The notes below the pieces were generated by a model. That model made no database searches and was not told where the DNA came from. It saw nothing but the letters and a program-made list of their open reading frames with translations. Of a DNA stretch of 64,000 nucleotides, positions 23,216 to 39,700 are shown piece by piece. Position 1 is the stretch's first letter. Each line of letters starts with the position of its first letter. The stretch spans positions 47,816,509-47,880,508 of the forward strand of contig OZ020618.1 in assembly GCA_963971575.1 (NCBI GenBank). The letters run 5' to 3'. The stretch is from Liopterus haemorrhoidalis. Lineage: Eukaryota; Arthropoda; Insecta; Coleoptera; Dytiscidae. The translations under genes and the position numbers were made by a program.

Positions 23216-23630
23216 ATTTGTTTCTGTAGAACTTCAAAGAAATGAAGAAAACAAAGTAAATAATTTAACAGATAAATAACGAAATAAAAAATCCCCATTG
23301 TTATGCAGCAGCATATTAACAATTTTATTCTTCTTCTAATTTTGTAAACCAGTGGCGAAGGAAGGCCTCCGCTAGACTTAAATAAAATAAAATATATATT
23401 TTTTTAATATTTAGGTAAACCTTCAAAAATATATCAAATTATGTTTTATACAATTTTTTGTACAAGGTTTGGTTTACTAGTTACGATTTTTTTAAAATTT
23501 TGAAGTTTAATAACTTCCGTTTCCGGCTTCGCATTGTCATAAAAAACAATAAGATTCTTCCCAATTAATAGGAGAATTTTTAAGTACTAGAACGAACTCT
23601 CTAAGTTAAACTGTTCTTGAGTTATCATGT

Positions 23631-24090
<460 letters not shown>

Positions 24091-24204
24091 ATTCATTCAT
24101 AATTTCAACATCTCATTGAAATACTACAAATACCTTTCTTTAAATCTGTAAACAGCAATGCCTCGATACGTCTTACAAAAAAAAAAAAAAGTTTTGTTTG
24201 TTAG

Positions 24205-24740
24205 TAATAGAGTATTTATTTATTTATTTATTTGTCGTGATTTATTTTTATCTTACTTTATTTCACTTTGTTTCATTCATTTCATTTATTGTTCCACTTT
24301 GTTATATCTTTCAATTGTATTTGTCTATTTATTTATTACAAGAGTCTGAAGAGCTCATTATTATAAAGTAGAAATAAAGTGGACACAAAAAATGTAATTG
24401 TTTATTTATTTATTAATTTATCTTATTTATTTATTTATTTACTTTAATTTATACTGTTGTCTTATTATTTATTTATATTATTTATTTATTTTTTTATTTT
24501 ATTCCAGTCTATTTTAAAATAAAAATAAAGTGATATTAATGTAAGGATAGAGAATGCCAAATACGTTATTATACATCTTCGTATAATTTCTGTATTTTAT
24601 TTTAAATTAATTATTTATATATTTATTGTCTTTATCTATTTATTATTTTATCTTATTTATTTATTTATTTATTTATTACTATATTAATGTCTGCTTTAAA
24701 ATTTAAAATCAAAATAATTTGAAATAAATGTAAAGGATAA
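24205..24740. repeat. TTTA-rich low-complexity stretch
   Basis: Interrupted (TTTA)n runs, for example near 24216, 24405, 24430, 24480 and 24655, separated by unique sequence. Related pieces (AAGTAGAAATAAAGTG and AATAAAAATAAAGTGATATT) recur, suggesting an old tandem duplication. No gene was seen. Confidence 0.7.
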
Positions 24741-25036
24741 AAAATGCTTAATATGTTTTGCATATTTTTGTACGATATAGTGATTTACTATTTTTCATTG
24801 TACAATATAAATACTTTTCTGTGTGTAAACGTGTAAATAACTATGTATTATAATGTATTAATAACTATATGTTATTCTTAGTACCTGTAGTATTAGCTCC
24901 GCGCGTGTTTTCCAGCACTTGGCGCAGTACACAGAATCTAATTATTAATTTTCTCAAAATTATCAAATTTTTGTAAAGATATATGTACATGTATATGAAT
25001 TTTGAATAAACAATTTTGAACTTGAACTTGAACTTG

Positions 25037-27378
<2,342 letters not shown>

Positions 27379-27896
27379 TTAGGGTTTTGTAGGTATGACC
27401 AAAAAACCCTTATACCGTCATTTTGTCGTTTGTCTGTTCGGTAAAAATTGTAGTCAAACGGCTAAACCTAGAGAGTTGAAATTTGGCATGCTTATACAAC
27501 TCTTTGACCCGCACATAGGAAAAATTCTAAAACATCTAAAAAACGTATCCCCCTAAAAATATAAACAAATAAGTTCTCATCGAAAAAAAAATTTTTTTTT
27601 TTAAATTCTGATTAGGGTGTCAAATGAAAGCCCTTAGTACGTGGATTAACGATCCAAATTTTATTTTTGCAAAATAAATTATTGTGGCGCGATTTTTTCC
27701 AAAATTGTGCAAAAAAAAAATTGTCCCACACCCTGTAGCCCAGATGGTTTAAACTAAAAATCTGAAAAATTTTTAAGTAATGTATATTTGTGTGAACCGG
27801 AATAGTGCAACAGGAATTTTTGATCAGATTATGTTTTCGGAAAACGAATTTTTTGTGTGTGCTTGTCCATGTAAAATATTTAATAACTTATGTAAC

Positions 27897-28024
27897 GTCG
27901 GTCACCATGGTGTGGTGGTTAGTGTAGCGATGCACTGGCTTCTAGACAATGAGGGCTCGGGTTCAAATCCCGGTTATGGCATAGATTTTTGACCTTAGTA
28001 GTTAAGTCCAAAAATTAAAAAAAA
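27897..28024 (+). mobile_element. Short tRNA-derived SINE (128 bp)
   Basis: The head has A box CATGGTGTGGTGGTTAGTG and B box GGGTTCAAATCCCGG in tRNA-like spacing, followed by a short unique tail and an A-rich end. It is flanked by the 12-bp direct repeat AACTTATGTAAC (27885-27896 and 28025-28036), the mark of LINE-mediated insertion. The ends of the head (GGTCACCATG, TTATGGC) do not form a proper acceptor stem, so this is a SINE and not a tRNA gene. Confidence 0.85.
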
Positions 28025-28047
28025 AACTTATGTAACACAGTAAACTA

Positions 28048-28118
28048 TCATGCTTTGATAGTGTAATGGTTGGCATGCTTTCGTTCTAATTTGCAAACTA
28101 AGGTTCGATCTGGTCTCG
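28048..28118 (+). repeat. tRNA-like module (type B) in composite repeat copy 3
   Basis: TTTGATAGTGTAATGGTTGG (A-box region) and AAGGTTCGATCTGGTC (B-box region), about 50 bases apart. The same type occurs in copy 4 (54655-54722), while copies 1 and 2 carry a different tRNA-like module at this position. Confidence 0.55.
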
Positions 28119-28520
28119 AGACAATGGTATTTTTTCTGTTTTTTTTTTTTTTTTTTGCTTAAATTATTTTTTCAAAATTCTAGTTATATTTGGGCAAATG
28201 TTGCATTTAATTTTTAAATGTGTAAATTTAATAAGCAGAGGAAATTGTTGAAATTGAATACACGAAATTAGAGGACCGGAGTTATAACTTAAAACAACCA
28301 ATGGAAGCCATACGCGCAATTTTCATAATCTTAGTGAACTTTGCTATATAAAAAAAAAATACTGCACATATTTAGAAACCTAAATAATGGTATTAGGCAT
28401 TCGAATTAAAATTAACAAAAAAAATATTTTATCATAAAATTTGTTTTGGCATCCCAAATTCACTTACTAAATACCTGCAAAACCCTGAAATGTGTGAAAA
28501 TTCACACTTCATATCAATTT

Positions 28521-30789
28521 TTTTGATTGTTATGGTTTTTAGACGTTTTGTTAAAATAGAAATTAAATATTACCGTAAAACTTAATATTTTGTTAAATAA
28601 TTCAAGTTCATTCAAGTCAGGTGCGGGGAACCTTTGGCATTCCTGTCAGGAACAGCCCTGGTTTTAACTCTGAAAATAGAGTATTTAGGTTAATTTTATC
28701 TTTATCGTATAAAATATTAAACAAAATTTTATTAAACTAGATTCTTCGATATTAAAAATGTTTTTTAAAAAATGATTAGAAAATTTTCATTTTGTTAAAT
28801 CTTTATTAAAATATTAAAAGACAAATATAGGTAAGATACAGAATAGAACTGCGTTATAATATATTTTTGAATATTTTCACTCGAACTTCGTTTAAGGAGA
28901 AAGACCGAAACAGGGATAGTGTTAACTTATTCAATCTAAACTACCAGGGAGGGATTAAAATGGTGCGAATGAGAATTAAAATTAATTTAATTTTTTTGAC
29001 GGTCTACTTTTTGGACTATTATTTGGTCCAAACAGTGAGTAAATGGTTTGACAAATTGTAGCATAACATGGGAGGCAGGGACGTAGCCTGGGGGGGGGCA
29101 TAGGGGGCATTACATAAGTAACAGAATTGCTTAAAATAATTCTTTATGAGAATAAACACATATATTAATATTTTATCAATAGTATATAGGTGGTTGAAAT
29201 TGAACTACCGGGCCCAATACACTATTTTTTTATTATTGAAGATGAGGTATAATGTTAAATTTGGAAGTTACTTGGTACTACATGATCTAAAATAGTTTAT
29301 ATTTTGTTACTTTGTATCTTTATATAAATAGTTATACATTTTGATTGAGGATTTATTAAAATTTCAGAGCTATAGCGTTGGAGACACGGCCTATATGGTA
29401 AAATGGGAGGTGATAATAGGATGACTTTTGGGCTATCAATGATAATTCTGAGATCTCAGAAAGGGATGAAAATTACTATTGGAAGTATAATGGAGTAATG
29501 TCTCGAGAATTTTATACAGGTTAATTTTTTTATTTACGGGTTCATTTGGAGGGCTAAGGTGTACCCCCCCGGGCATTATGGCCTTAAGGCCCGGTCTTTC
29601 CACCTTCATTTAAACCACTAGGTAACTATCCGACAGATAATGTTATCTGGAACTTTATCTACTGAATAAATGTCATTACCAAGCAGTGAATTCAATACAT
29701 CAGTCTCATTATCCGTTAGATAACTATCCGATAGATACATTTGTATTGAAAGACGGGATGACATTTATTCAGCACAGAAAGTATTATATAACCTGTGGAG
29801 CAGTGTTTCCCAACCGCCGGTCCTGTATATATATATATAGGGGGAAGCGAGGGAGGGATCTCAAGGTGTAACAAGATAGAGAAAACACGATTTTTCTCGA
29901 AAAGACGATGTGTGAGCAAGTTGGGAAAAAAATTTGGTGACCAGAGTTTACCCAAATAATTGGATGGTAGTATTTAAATTTTCGGAATAAACCGGAAGTA
30001 CAGGATATCAAGAACAACTTCGATTTTTTATATAGGAACGTATGGCGTGTTGGGTATAATTGGATAAAACTTTTGAAAAAAAAACAACTTTTACATAAAC
30101 ATGTTTTTAATATCTGTTACGATTACCTATAATGACTTGCAAGTATTTTTATTTACAAGTGTTCCATTGTTCCAAGTTGCTTTCCATTTTGAACACTTTC
30201 GCATCCTTACTCTTTAGCTAACAGTAGCTCGGAGCATAACAAAAAATATTGCAAGTTCAAATCGTACCTACTTGAAAGTACTTGAAGTACCTCCAACGCG
30301 AACCGTTTTAATTAGTTTAAATTAGTTGTCAAAATAAGTATAATTTATTTTATTTAAGTTTAAAAGGTATATTTTAATGAATATAAATGTCAGATATTTA
30401 TGAATATATCTTACAAAATTGAGCGTTTTTCTATTATAATTTCATGCTTCGATTTTATATGACTTCGCGGCCCCCCGACGAAGCTTTCACGGCCCCCCGG
30501 TTGAGAAACGCTGATTTAGGGAATCTTGGAGGAGGTATATAATTTAATACAAATATCTTAAGAATACATCTCCTTGAACTTTGTATTAAAGCAAAATTAA
30601 CTTTAACCAAAACTCACCTACCAAAGAATCCCACTCTATTTTCAAGCAGCCAACTTATAAATACAGAAAAATTACAGTTTTTATCTGCTGAACTTAATTT
30701 TATTAATATACAGTTATAAAAACTAAAACGATGCAATTTCTATTTTAAGTTGAAATGTGTATGTAACTAATGCAATTTAAATTTTGCAG
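28521..30789. other. No coding exon seen; possible old hAT at 29803-30512
   Basis: Unassigned sequence. CAGTGTTTCCCAACCGCCGG (29803) and CCCCCGGTTGAGAAACGCTG (ending 30512) look like the two ends of a hAT element of the common CAGNGTTTCTCAACC type, but the flanking 8 bases do not match. The ORF at 28867-29061 has a hydrophobic stretch but neither ends at a usable donor in the right phase nor resembles the family's first exon. Confidence 0.35.
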
Positions 30790-33700
30790 ATATACTTCAG
30801 TCTGATATCCGTCATCTTCATCTACCACCTGAAGTACCCGCAGGACCAAAGTATACTTGAACCAGAGGGCATATCAGACAGTAAGTTGAAATAGAATACT
30901 ATGTATACATAACTGATTATCCTCAATTGCAGCTTCCAACGTATTCAGTATTATTATACTTACATTCTCCATCTGTGGGATTGCTTCATCCTTCGTACTT
31001 ATCTACGGATTATATACGGTAATGTTAAAGTGAGGTGGCGTTCTGTTTCAATGATGCAAACATCATTCGTTTCATTTATAACTATGCAAAAACATTGTTA
31101 TTATACGCAGGGCTGTAACTAGCCCTGGGCATTTTTTTATAACTGCCCCCCCCCCTAAACACTATATAATTCAAGTGATGTCCTAAAATAAAAAATGTTC
31201 TCACTTCTAAAATACAAGTGATGACTTGAAACAAGATCCTCACTTTCTAAAATACCGTGCGATCAAAATTTCTTGTCAGTTACATAACAATAAACAATGA
31301 GTTTAAAAATATCAAAACTGTGTTCTAATCCACAGCTGAAAATCCCAATTTAACAAAGAACCAATCAGATTGCTTCTTTGGTCCGAACTCACCCGATAAT
31401 CAACGAAAATATGTGTTCCTAACTTAATACCTGTTGTCAACTCATTGGTGTATAGAGAAAAATAGTGTTCATTTAATAATCAATTCGTATAAGGTCATAA
31501 AAATAGAATGTACGCCTATGTGTACATGTCCTTGGAAATAAGTTTGATAACTAAATGTTTCTGTCAAGTGTTAAATAACGGACAAGATTTCTTGATCGCT
31601 CTGTATTATATTAGGTGTGTGAATTAATTCGGTCCATCTGGCGGTCAATTGCTGTACTATGTAATTTTCTAGCCTCTAATCTCTGCTTTATGTTTTAGTG
31701 TTGACATATAGCAATAATATTCAGTTGATATACGTTTGGGTTTGTAACATTAACATCGTGTCTATCTGAATCGAAAATGTCGAAATTCGAGCCAAAAAAG
31801 CATAATTTCCGGGAAGTTCTTATTTTCTGTTTTCATTTGAAGAAATCAACCACTGAAGCTCATCGAATACTGGTAGAATATTATGGTGAAAGTGCTCCCA
31901 CCGATAAATTAGACAGAGAATTATTTCGACGTTTCAAAAGTGATGATTTCAGTGTCGATGACAAACCTCGTACAGATCAGCCAAAGAAGTTCTACGACGA
32001 GGAATTGCAGGCGCTAATCGATGAAGATCTGTGTCAATCGCAACATGAGCCCGCGCAATTGTTGAATGTTGATCGATCAACAATTTCTGTGCGTTTGGCA
32101 GTAAGAAGTTCCATGAAAGCTTTACAAAGAAGGTAGACGGGTGCCGTACGAACTGAAAGAAAGAGACATCGAAAGACGCAAAACCATGTCTGAAATCTTG
32201 CATTCCAAGCAAAAAAGAATATGACGAAATCAGCTACTGAAGCTCATCGAATGCTCGTAGAAGCTTATGGTGAAAGTGCTCCCACTGATCATGCAGAGAA
32301 TGGTTTCTACGTTTCAAAAGTGATGATTTCAGTGTCGATGGCAAACCTCGTCCTCGAAGAAGTTCGAGGGCGAGGAATTTCAGGGGCTAATCGATGAAGA
32401 TCCGTGTCAACCGCAACATGAGCTCACGCAATTGTTCAATATTGATCGATCAACAATTTCTGTGCGTTTGGCAGCCATGGGATAGATTTACAAAGAAGGA
32501 AGATGAATGCCGTACGAACTGAAAGAAAGAGAAATCGAGAGGCGCAAAACCATGTCTGAAATCTTGCTTGCTAGGCAAAAAATAAAAGGTTTTTTGCATC
32601 TTTGCGACTGGAGACGAAAAGTGGATATATTTCGATAATCCCAAACGAAGGAAATCCATTTGCGACCCAGGAAAACCATCCGCATCAAGACCAATGCGGA
32701 ATACTCACGGCAAGAAAGTAATGCTCTGTATATGGTGGGACCAGAAGGGTGTAGTGTATCATAAGATATTAAAGCAGAGCCAAACCATAACTAGTATTCG
32801 GTTAAAATGTTAAAATATTTAAATTGCTACCATTTAAATGGAAAGAATATGTTTGAAATAAGATTGCGAGTACCTTAACTTCCCTCTTCGGTATGTAATT
32901 ATATTCTAAAAACGGGCGCAGTTTGGCGGGTTTGCCCCGGGCGCCAAAAGAGGTAGCGCCGGCTCTGGTAACAAGTAGTAATCATGCAATGTTCACGTGA
33001 TAATTGTGTCGTTCGTTGGCTGTTCGTTGGCGAGTCGTTAATTTTATGCGACAGCCAATAGGGTAGCAACCAATCTTTCACGTGATTTTATTACTATTTC
33101 TGTATTTCAAACAGGGTATACCTTTGTTATATGGTGTTTTCTATATTAACAGAATCAATTATAAAAACAGTCATATTTCTTTCTCAATTCCCGAACGAAA
33201 GGCATCACTTAATTTTGATAACTTTCTCGATTAAATCATATACTTTTAAGAATTTTTAAGAATGAGCGGTCTCTCCTACAAGTTGTGACCATATTTCCGA
33301 TATATTTAATACGAACTCAAACCATGTTTGTTCTATTTGTAATTTTTTGTTAAATGTTCTCTGTTAACTGTATATTCTGTTTTCTGTTTCCGTTATGTAT
33401 TTTGTGATTTTTTTTTTGTAATTATGTGTTTTATTTTGGCTCTTGAGCCGTTCAATAAATATATTATTATTATTATATAATATGCTCTTTTTACACATCA
33501 CCCTCCAACTAACTTCTGCTCCAGTATATAAGGGTTTTTTGGTCACATGTACCTACAAAACCCTAAAAATGAAATCCTCGTAAAGATCAATTTTCTCACT
33601 CATTGCATTTTATTGAAATGGAACGCCACTGGTAATAATAAAATATATGTATTATAATAACAAGAATTATGTTATTTTTAGGACAGGAAGATTCTCTTGA

Positions 33701-36700
33701 TTCCTTGGATCGTAACTGTTATGATCTGCACGTTCACTGATCTCGTTTTCTGTTTCTATTCTTTTGTCGGCGGGGTAAGTACAACATGAAAGGTAACCGC
33801 AAAGTTTAACGTTTAAAGAAAGTCGTTAAAAAACATTTAATATAACGACGCTCCAGTTTTCTTATAATTAAAATTCACGTAACATTAACATTATATAGAA
33901 TTTTTAGATATAATTGAAACTGGGTACTAGATTAAATTTTAAACACTATGCAATTAAAACTGAATAAAATAATTTATCTACAGCCATCAAATAATAAATG
34001 CATTATATATCCAACAAGGTGTACCCGAAAGTTTTTTTGTTTATTTGGTATTATTAAAATAAAAACAAAACGAAAGAAAAAAATCAGCTGTGGCCACCAC
34101 AGGACCGACCGCCATCGTAAAGTACTTATATAAAATACATTCTAGTAGCAGAGTAGAAATAACTTGGCCTAATATTTTTTAACAGAGATATTATTTATCA
34201 CGACCATGGAAATGTTACATATAAGTATGAAAAAATTTTACAGAAATTATTCAAAATTTTTCGTTTTATCAAAAAACGTCTCAAATAAAAGTTATTAGTT
34301 ATTGCTTTTATAGCAACTTTTGTTCAATAATTTTTTTCGGAATATTTTTCTGTTGTGAAATATTCACAAAAATCTTAAAATCAACACGAGTAAACTCCCA
34401 TTTTTAGTCAACCGATTTTTACCAAAAGTTGATCAACTCGTGCAATTGATGGCAGAAGCTTAAATATGAAGTTTCATAAAAATCCTTTCAGCCGAATTTG
34501 CTTTGCACGTGTACACAGACAGACAGATGGACGGACGGACAGGCAGACAGACAGACAGACAGACAGACAGACGGACGGACAGACAGACAGACGGACGGAC
34601 AGACAGACCGACAGACATCATGCTAAAAATAGTCAAAACGTTATGTAGGGACCTCAATTCGTGGAGATCCATCGAAATCTCGAAATGTCAAAATCATGAT
34701 CACAATACCTCCCTTATATATGTTGACGGTCGGTAAAAATGTACTTTATTGAGTAAAATACCACGTCGCTCAATAAATCTCCGGTCTAACTAAGAAAAAA
34801 ATTTTTTTTTAGAAATTCGACTTTATTCATTAACATACGCTCCTCTAACTTTTCGATGCCTTCTTTGTAGAACGATTTGTCCTTGCCCTCAAAATAGGCC
34901 TCGATTTTGGCAATCACTTCTTCATTTGAGTCAAATTTCTTTCCCTGGAGCATCTTTTTGAGGTCTGCAAAAAGCCAGTAGTCGCTGGGGACCAGATCTG
35001 TAGAGTACGGTGGGTGAGTAAGCAATTCGAAGCGTAATTCATTCAATTTAACCATAGTTTTCATCGACTTGTGACACGGGGCGTTGTCTTGGTGAAAGAG
35101 CACTGTTTTCTTTTGCATATGAAGCCGTTTTTTCTTGATTAGTACACTCAATCGATCCAATAATACCATGTAGTATTCGCTATTGATAGTTTTACCTTTC
35201 TCAAGATAGTTGATAAACAAAATACCATGCGCGTCCAAAAATACGGATGCCATAACCTTTCCAGCTGACTTTTAAGTTTTTGGTCGCTTTGGACGACTTT
35301 CACAGACTGCTGTCCACTCAGCTGACGATCATTTTGATTCAGGTGTGTAGTAGTGGATTCATGTTTCATCCATTGTCACATACCGGCAAGAAATCATTTT
35401 TATCTCGCTTGAACAGCTCCAAACAGCGCTATGAATCGTCGACGCGCTGTTATTTTTGGTGCGGTGTAAGTGAACGCGGCTCCCACTTCGAAAGCAATTT
35501 ACGCATGCTCAAATTTTCGTGTAAAATTTTAAACACACTACCTTTTTATATCTTTAAGGTGTCAGCAATCTCACGCAACTTCACTTTACGGTCTTTCAAA
35601 ACTATTTTGCGGACTTTTTTATGTTTTGCGGAACAACTGCCGATTTTGGGCGACCAGAGCGTTCAGCATCATCGCTGTTTGTACGACCGCGTTTAAATTT
35701 AGCATACCAATCAGTAATAGTTGATTTGCCTGGTGCGAAGTCTATAACGCTTATCAAGCCACTGTTTGGCTTCAACAGTATTTTTTCCCCTCAAAAAGCA
35801 ATGTTTAATCAACGAAATTCTTTTTTATCCATTCTTTTGAAAATTACAAAACTGGAGTCACTAAAACCACTTTAACCTCTAAACTAATTGTCAAAATGTC
35901 ATGAAATTTTCACACGTATCGTTTGAAGGTTGGTACTATCCAGAAATCATATGGGTCTGCCAACAGTGCTGCCATATATATGTCAGACCGGAAACTTATT
36001 GAGTGAAGTGTTAGTTTCCATCCTGATCTATAACACTCTGTCCTCTATTAGGAAGAGAAAATATTTCCGATTAATAAAATTCCTGATGTTTTGAAGAAAA
36101 AAAAAAATGTTCAAGGGCCATTTTAACATGGTTCATATCTCTAAGTGCATTGTTTCTTAAAACGTGGTCCAGTAACCGAAATAAGTGATGGTGTGTTAAA
36201 CCTCCCAGATCAATATTCTGTAAGCGAGCCTACTTGTTTATTATTGAGAAAGGATAGTTACTAGCATAAAGTTTTAAACAAATATCTATAAGCAAGTAAA
36301 TTCCCTGCACAATGAACGAAAATAACATAACAAAGCATAGGAATCCCCACGTGTTTTACCTCTACGGTGCGAAATTACGTCCCAACTGACGTCAGCTTAG
36401 ACTGATCTATTGTCACAAAGAATTTTCGCGTTTTTAAATTAAATTTACTATTTTTCTAATGATCTTATCGAAAACTATATGGCTGTAGATAAAATATTGT
36501 ATTTGACTCACATATAATGGCTTTATTGTACGAGGATGATTACAAAACCCGCCTTTGGCATTATATGCTTGTTAAAGAAAATACTACTGTTATATGTAGA
36601 GCGGAAATCAATAGATGTTATTGTTTCAGACGGGATTTAATCCACTTACTGCCATTCTGTTTACATTAGACTTTTTCGTATCATCTTTAAACGTAAGTAT

Positions 36701-39700
36701 TAAAAAAACACACAATAGACTTTTAGAATGATATTAAATTAATGATATTTAATATTTACACCTCAAAGACTACCAATACTACTACCAATAAGAAAATATT
36801 ATTAAGCAAAAAAAATAAATCTTCAAACAAAGTTTATTTTCATGTTAACCCTCTCATGCATAGCGTCCTCATGTGAGTAGTTAATTAAACATAAATTTAC
36901 AAATACATATATTAATATCTATCTAAATTAAATTTTCAAATAAATTTGCATTATTAGCTAAACAAAAATCTCATCTATTGTAGAAATTTCTGTTTACATT
37001 TGTATTACATTTGACCGCTGATGAATATTATTACAAATATTAATCATTTTTTGAGTTAAATCATCTATGAAGACGGTGTTATTGAAATTATACATTTTAC
37101 TTTTTATGAAGGGCCACAAGAAAATCACAAGGATTTAAATCTGGTGAATAAATGTAAAAAATATTGTGCCTTTTTTCGTACTTAACCGCCCTCCTTCGTG
37201 TACCCACTTTCATCTTATTCCTTTTCAGTTCCTCTCCTACAATATACCCTGGTGTTGTTCTATCTACCCCTAGGATCCATCTCAAATACCTCTCCTGTAC
37301 TCGTTCTACCTTCTCCCATTCCTTCCATCCCCAAATTTCCACCCCATATAGCAGGATGGTTTTCACCACGGCGTCAAACAACCTCAATCTCCATCTAATA
37401 TCGTCGCTAAACTTCCTTTCTCCTATACTCCACAGCTTCCCCACGACTATTCTTGCCTTCTTTACTCTTTCCCTTATGTGTAGTTCAGCCCCATTGTTCC
37501 TCGCTAGTACATAACCTAGGTATTTTAAACTCTTCACCTCTTCTATTTCTCTGACACCCCATTCCCATTTTATCTTCTTTCTTCTCCCTCCTCCTTTACC
37601 GAATACCATTACCTTCGTCTTATCCCTGTATCAAACAAAAGGGATTTTTTTTTTCAAAATTAGGCACAATACTTTGGTACTAAAATACTGAACAATTGTT
37701 GTTAATAAAGTTTTGTCCAAAGCTCATAGTAGAGATAGAATATGCAATGGAAAATTTAACATGGGAAAGCTCTATGTTGCAAGTCGAAAAAGGATATTCT
37801 GTATGTCGAAGACATTAAATGCGATTTAAATATCTTTTCGTCCAATCAGAAAAAGAGTGACGTAGTTTGAATGTTTACATCGACTGCAAGAGAATAAAAA
37901 TAAAAAATTGAATGCATGCAGAATAATTATTATAACAATAATTAATTGCAATTATATTTTATTTTAACCAAAATCAATACTTATTTTGTAATGACATGAC
38001 CCAGTGGCGTACCTAGAACTTTTGCTGCCCGGGGCGGTCTCCAATTTGCCACCCTTTCTAAGTCAATCAAATGGTGCTTTTTATAAATTAATAAACATAA
38101 ATAAATAATTGTAATTGAGACAAACTATAGGTGGGGAACTTTTTTACCATTGGATGCCATATTTAAATTAGGCAGTAATAAAGGAGGCCGCATAAGTTGA
38201 TATACCTATAAACTTTTATAAAAACACAAGAGACTTTTTTAAAGGCCACAAAAAACTTACGGAGGCCGCAGGTTCCCTACCTATGAGACAAAACAAATAC
38301 CTAATTTACAAAAAAAAATTACCATTAAATATTTTTTATTTATAAATAAATAATTTCATTTCTTTTGGATAAACAAACAAATTGTACACATATACAGAGT
38401 GATTATTTAATGGCGAGACGACGTCATCGAATTTAACGTGCCTTCTAGCAGAAATACTGGTGAATACTATGACTATAATAACTATGATTATGAAGAAAAA
38501 AAGATTATGCGCATGCGCCCATAATCGCCTGCTACGATGTGTATGAAATGGCAAATTATTAAAACATCCAGTGACGTCGTCTCGCCATTAAATAATCACT
38601 CTGTATGTATGCAAACATATTTATATACCATATTTACTCTTCTAACTTGAAAAATCGTGTATAATGCTCTCAAAATTTATATTATTTGTAATTTCTTGTT
38701 CTATGGACAAGATTGCAAGATTTTGTAGTTTTAAATCACTCATTGTGGAACGAAGATAATTTTTTATAAACTTTAGTCAATAAAGTCATTTATTTGACAT
38801 TCAAATTCTTCATTTTTACATGACTTGACGACGAGGAAAAATATTCGAAATCATATAGTAATTCATAATTCGTGGAAATCGAATAGTAAACTTATGAAGT
38901 GAACAAGTTGTTTTTTACAACTATAACTAAATATAAAAAATGCCACCCCAAAATACTCACCGACCCCCCCCCCCCCCCCCCCCGTATGCCACTGGCATGA
39001 CCTCTTTATACATTTAACCTTCTTGCTGCACCAAATCTGCAAAAGAAAAATAATAAACACAAAATAAACTTCATTACCGAAAAAACGTTTAATATTCATA
39101 AAAGCAATGCAAAATATTCAATCAAAAAGCAACAAAATGAAAATAGGCAAGGCAAAATAATATTAGAAAATCAATCTCTTATTCACCTTCCTGTAACTCT
39201 TGACGTTCAAACCCATTGGCAAATCGTTCAAAATCGTACTCCAAAATTCACTGAAGTTTTCTGGGATGTACCTTTTGGTTTTTAGAAGGTTCTCTAATTT
39301 TCCCAGAGATATTGTCAACTTGATTCAGTATACCTTATTTGTAGGAAGAGATCATATCATTGCAGTAGCGAATTACCCAACAGGCAAATGAAGCAGCTTC
39401 AGGCCTCGAAGATTTGGGGGCCTCAAAATTATTACCTAAATTATTTTAGATTTTATATATGTATAAATAATTTTTTTTTAAGTTTAAATTTCAATTATTA
39501 GTATTACCCATTTTATATTTCAAATAAATATGTTATAATTTTGTATTTGTTGCTCAACATGTGGGGCCTGAGAATTTGTAAGTGCTTCAGGCCTCTGGAT
39601 GACTTAATCCGCCACTGTATCATTCACAAGACGCTTTTCTACATTTAAATTCCGATATTCTCATATATCTGCTTATTGGGTATGACCCCTGTCACACTTA

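Larger units (their letters stand above)
27379..28520 (-). mobile_element. Composite microsatellite-bearing repeat, copy 3
   Basis: Full-length reverse-oriented copy from AGGGTTTTGTAGGTATGACC to GTGAAAATTCACACTTC. The microsatellite is reduced to GTTTGTCTG. A SINE (27897-28024) with its own target duplication sits inside, immediately next to the type B tRNA-like module (28048-28118). The left edge follows CGTGCTTTTT, again a T-run. Confidence 0.85.
38002..38994. mobile_element. hAT-type element hosting two younger MITEs (993 bp)
   Basis: Ends CAGTGGCGTACCTAG and CGTATGCCACTG with flanks ACATGACC (37994-38001) and GCATGACC (38995-39002), an 8-bp duplication with one mismatch. A C-run of about 22 bases precedes the right end. 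Inside are a 160-bp MITE (38125-38284) and a 209-bp MITE (38395-38603). No transposase coding was recognised. Confidence 0.78.

Noticed and set aside
27897..28118. Genuine tRNA genes
   Set aside because: A and B boxes are present but acceptor stems do not pair; the elements are SINE or repeat modules.
28867..29061. Candidate first exon of the tetraspan-like gene
   Set aside because: It has a hydrophobic stretch but lacks a phase-0 donor and the usual Cys-rich/RTG start of the family.
29803..30512. Complete hAT element
   Set aside because: The ends look right but the flanking 8 bases (CTGTGGAG and ATTTAGGG) do not match, so I kept it only as a possibility.
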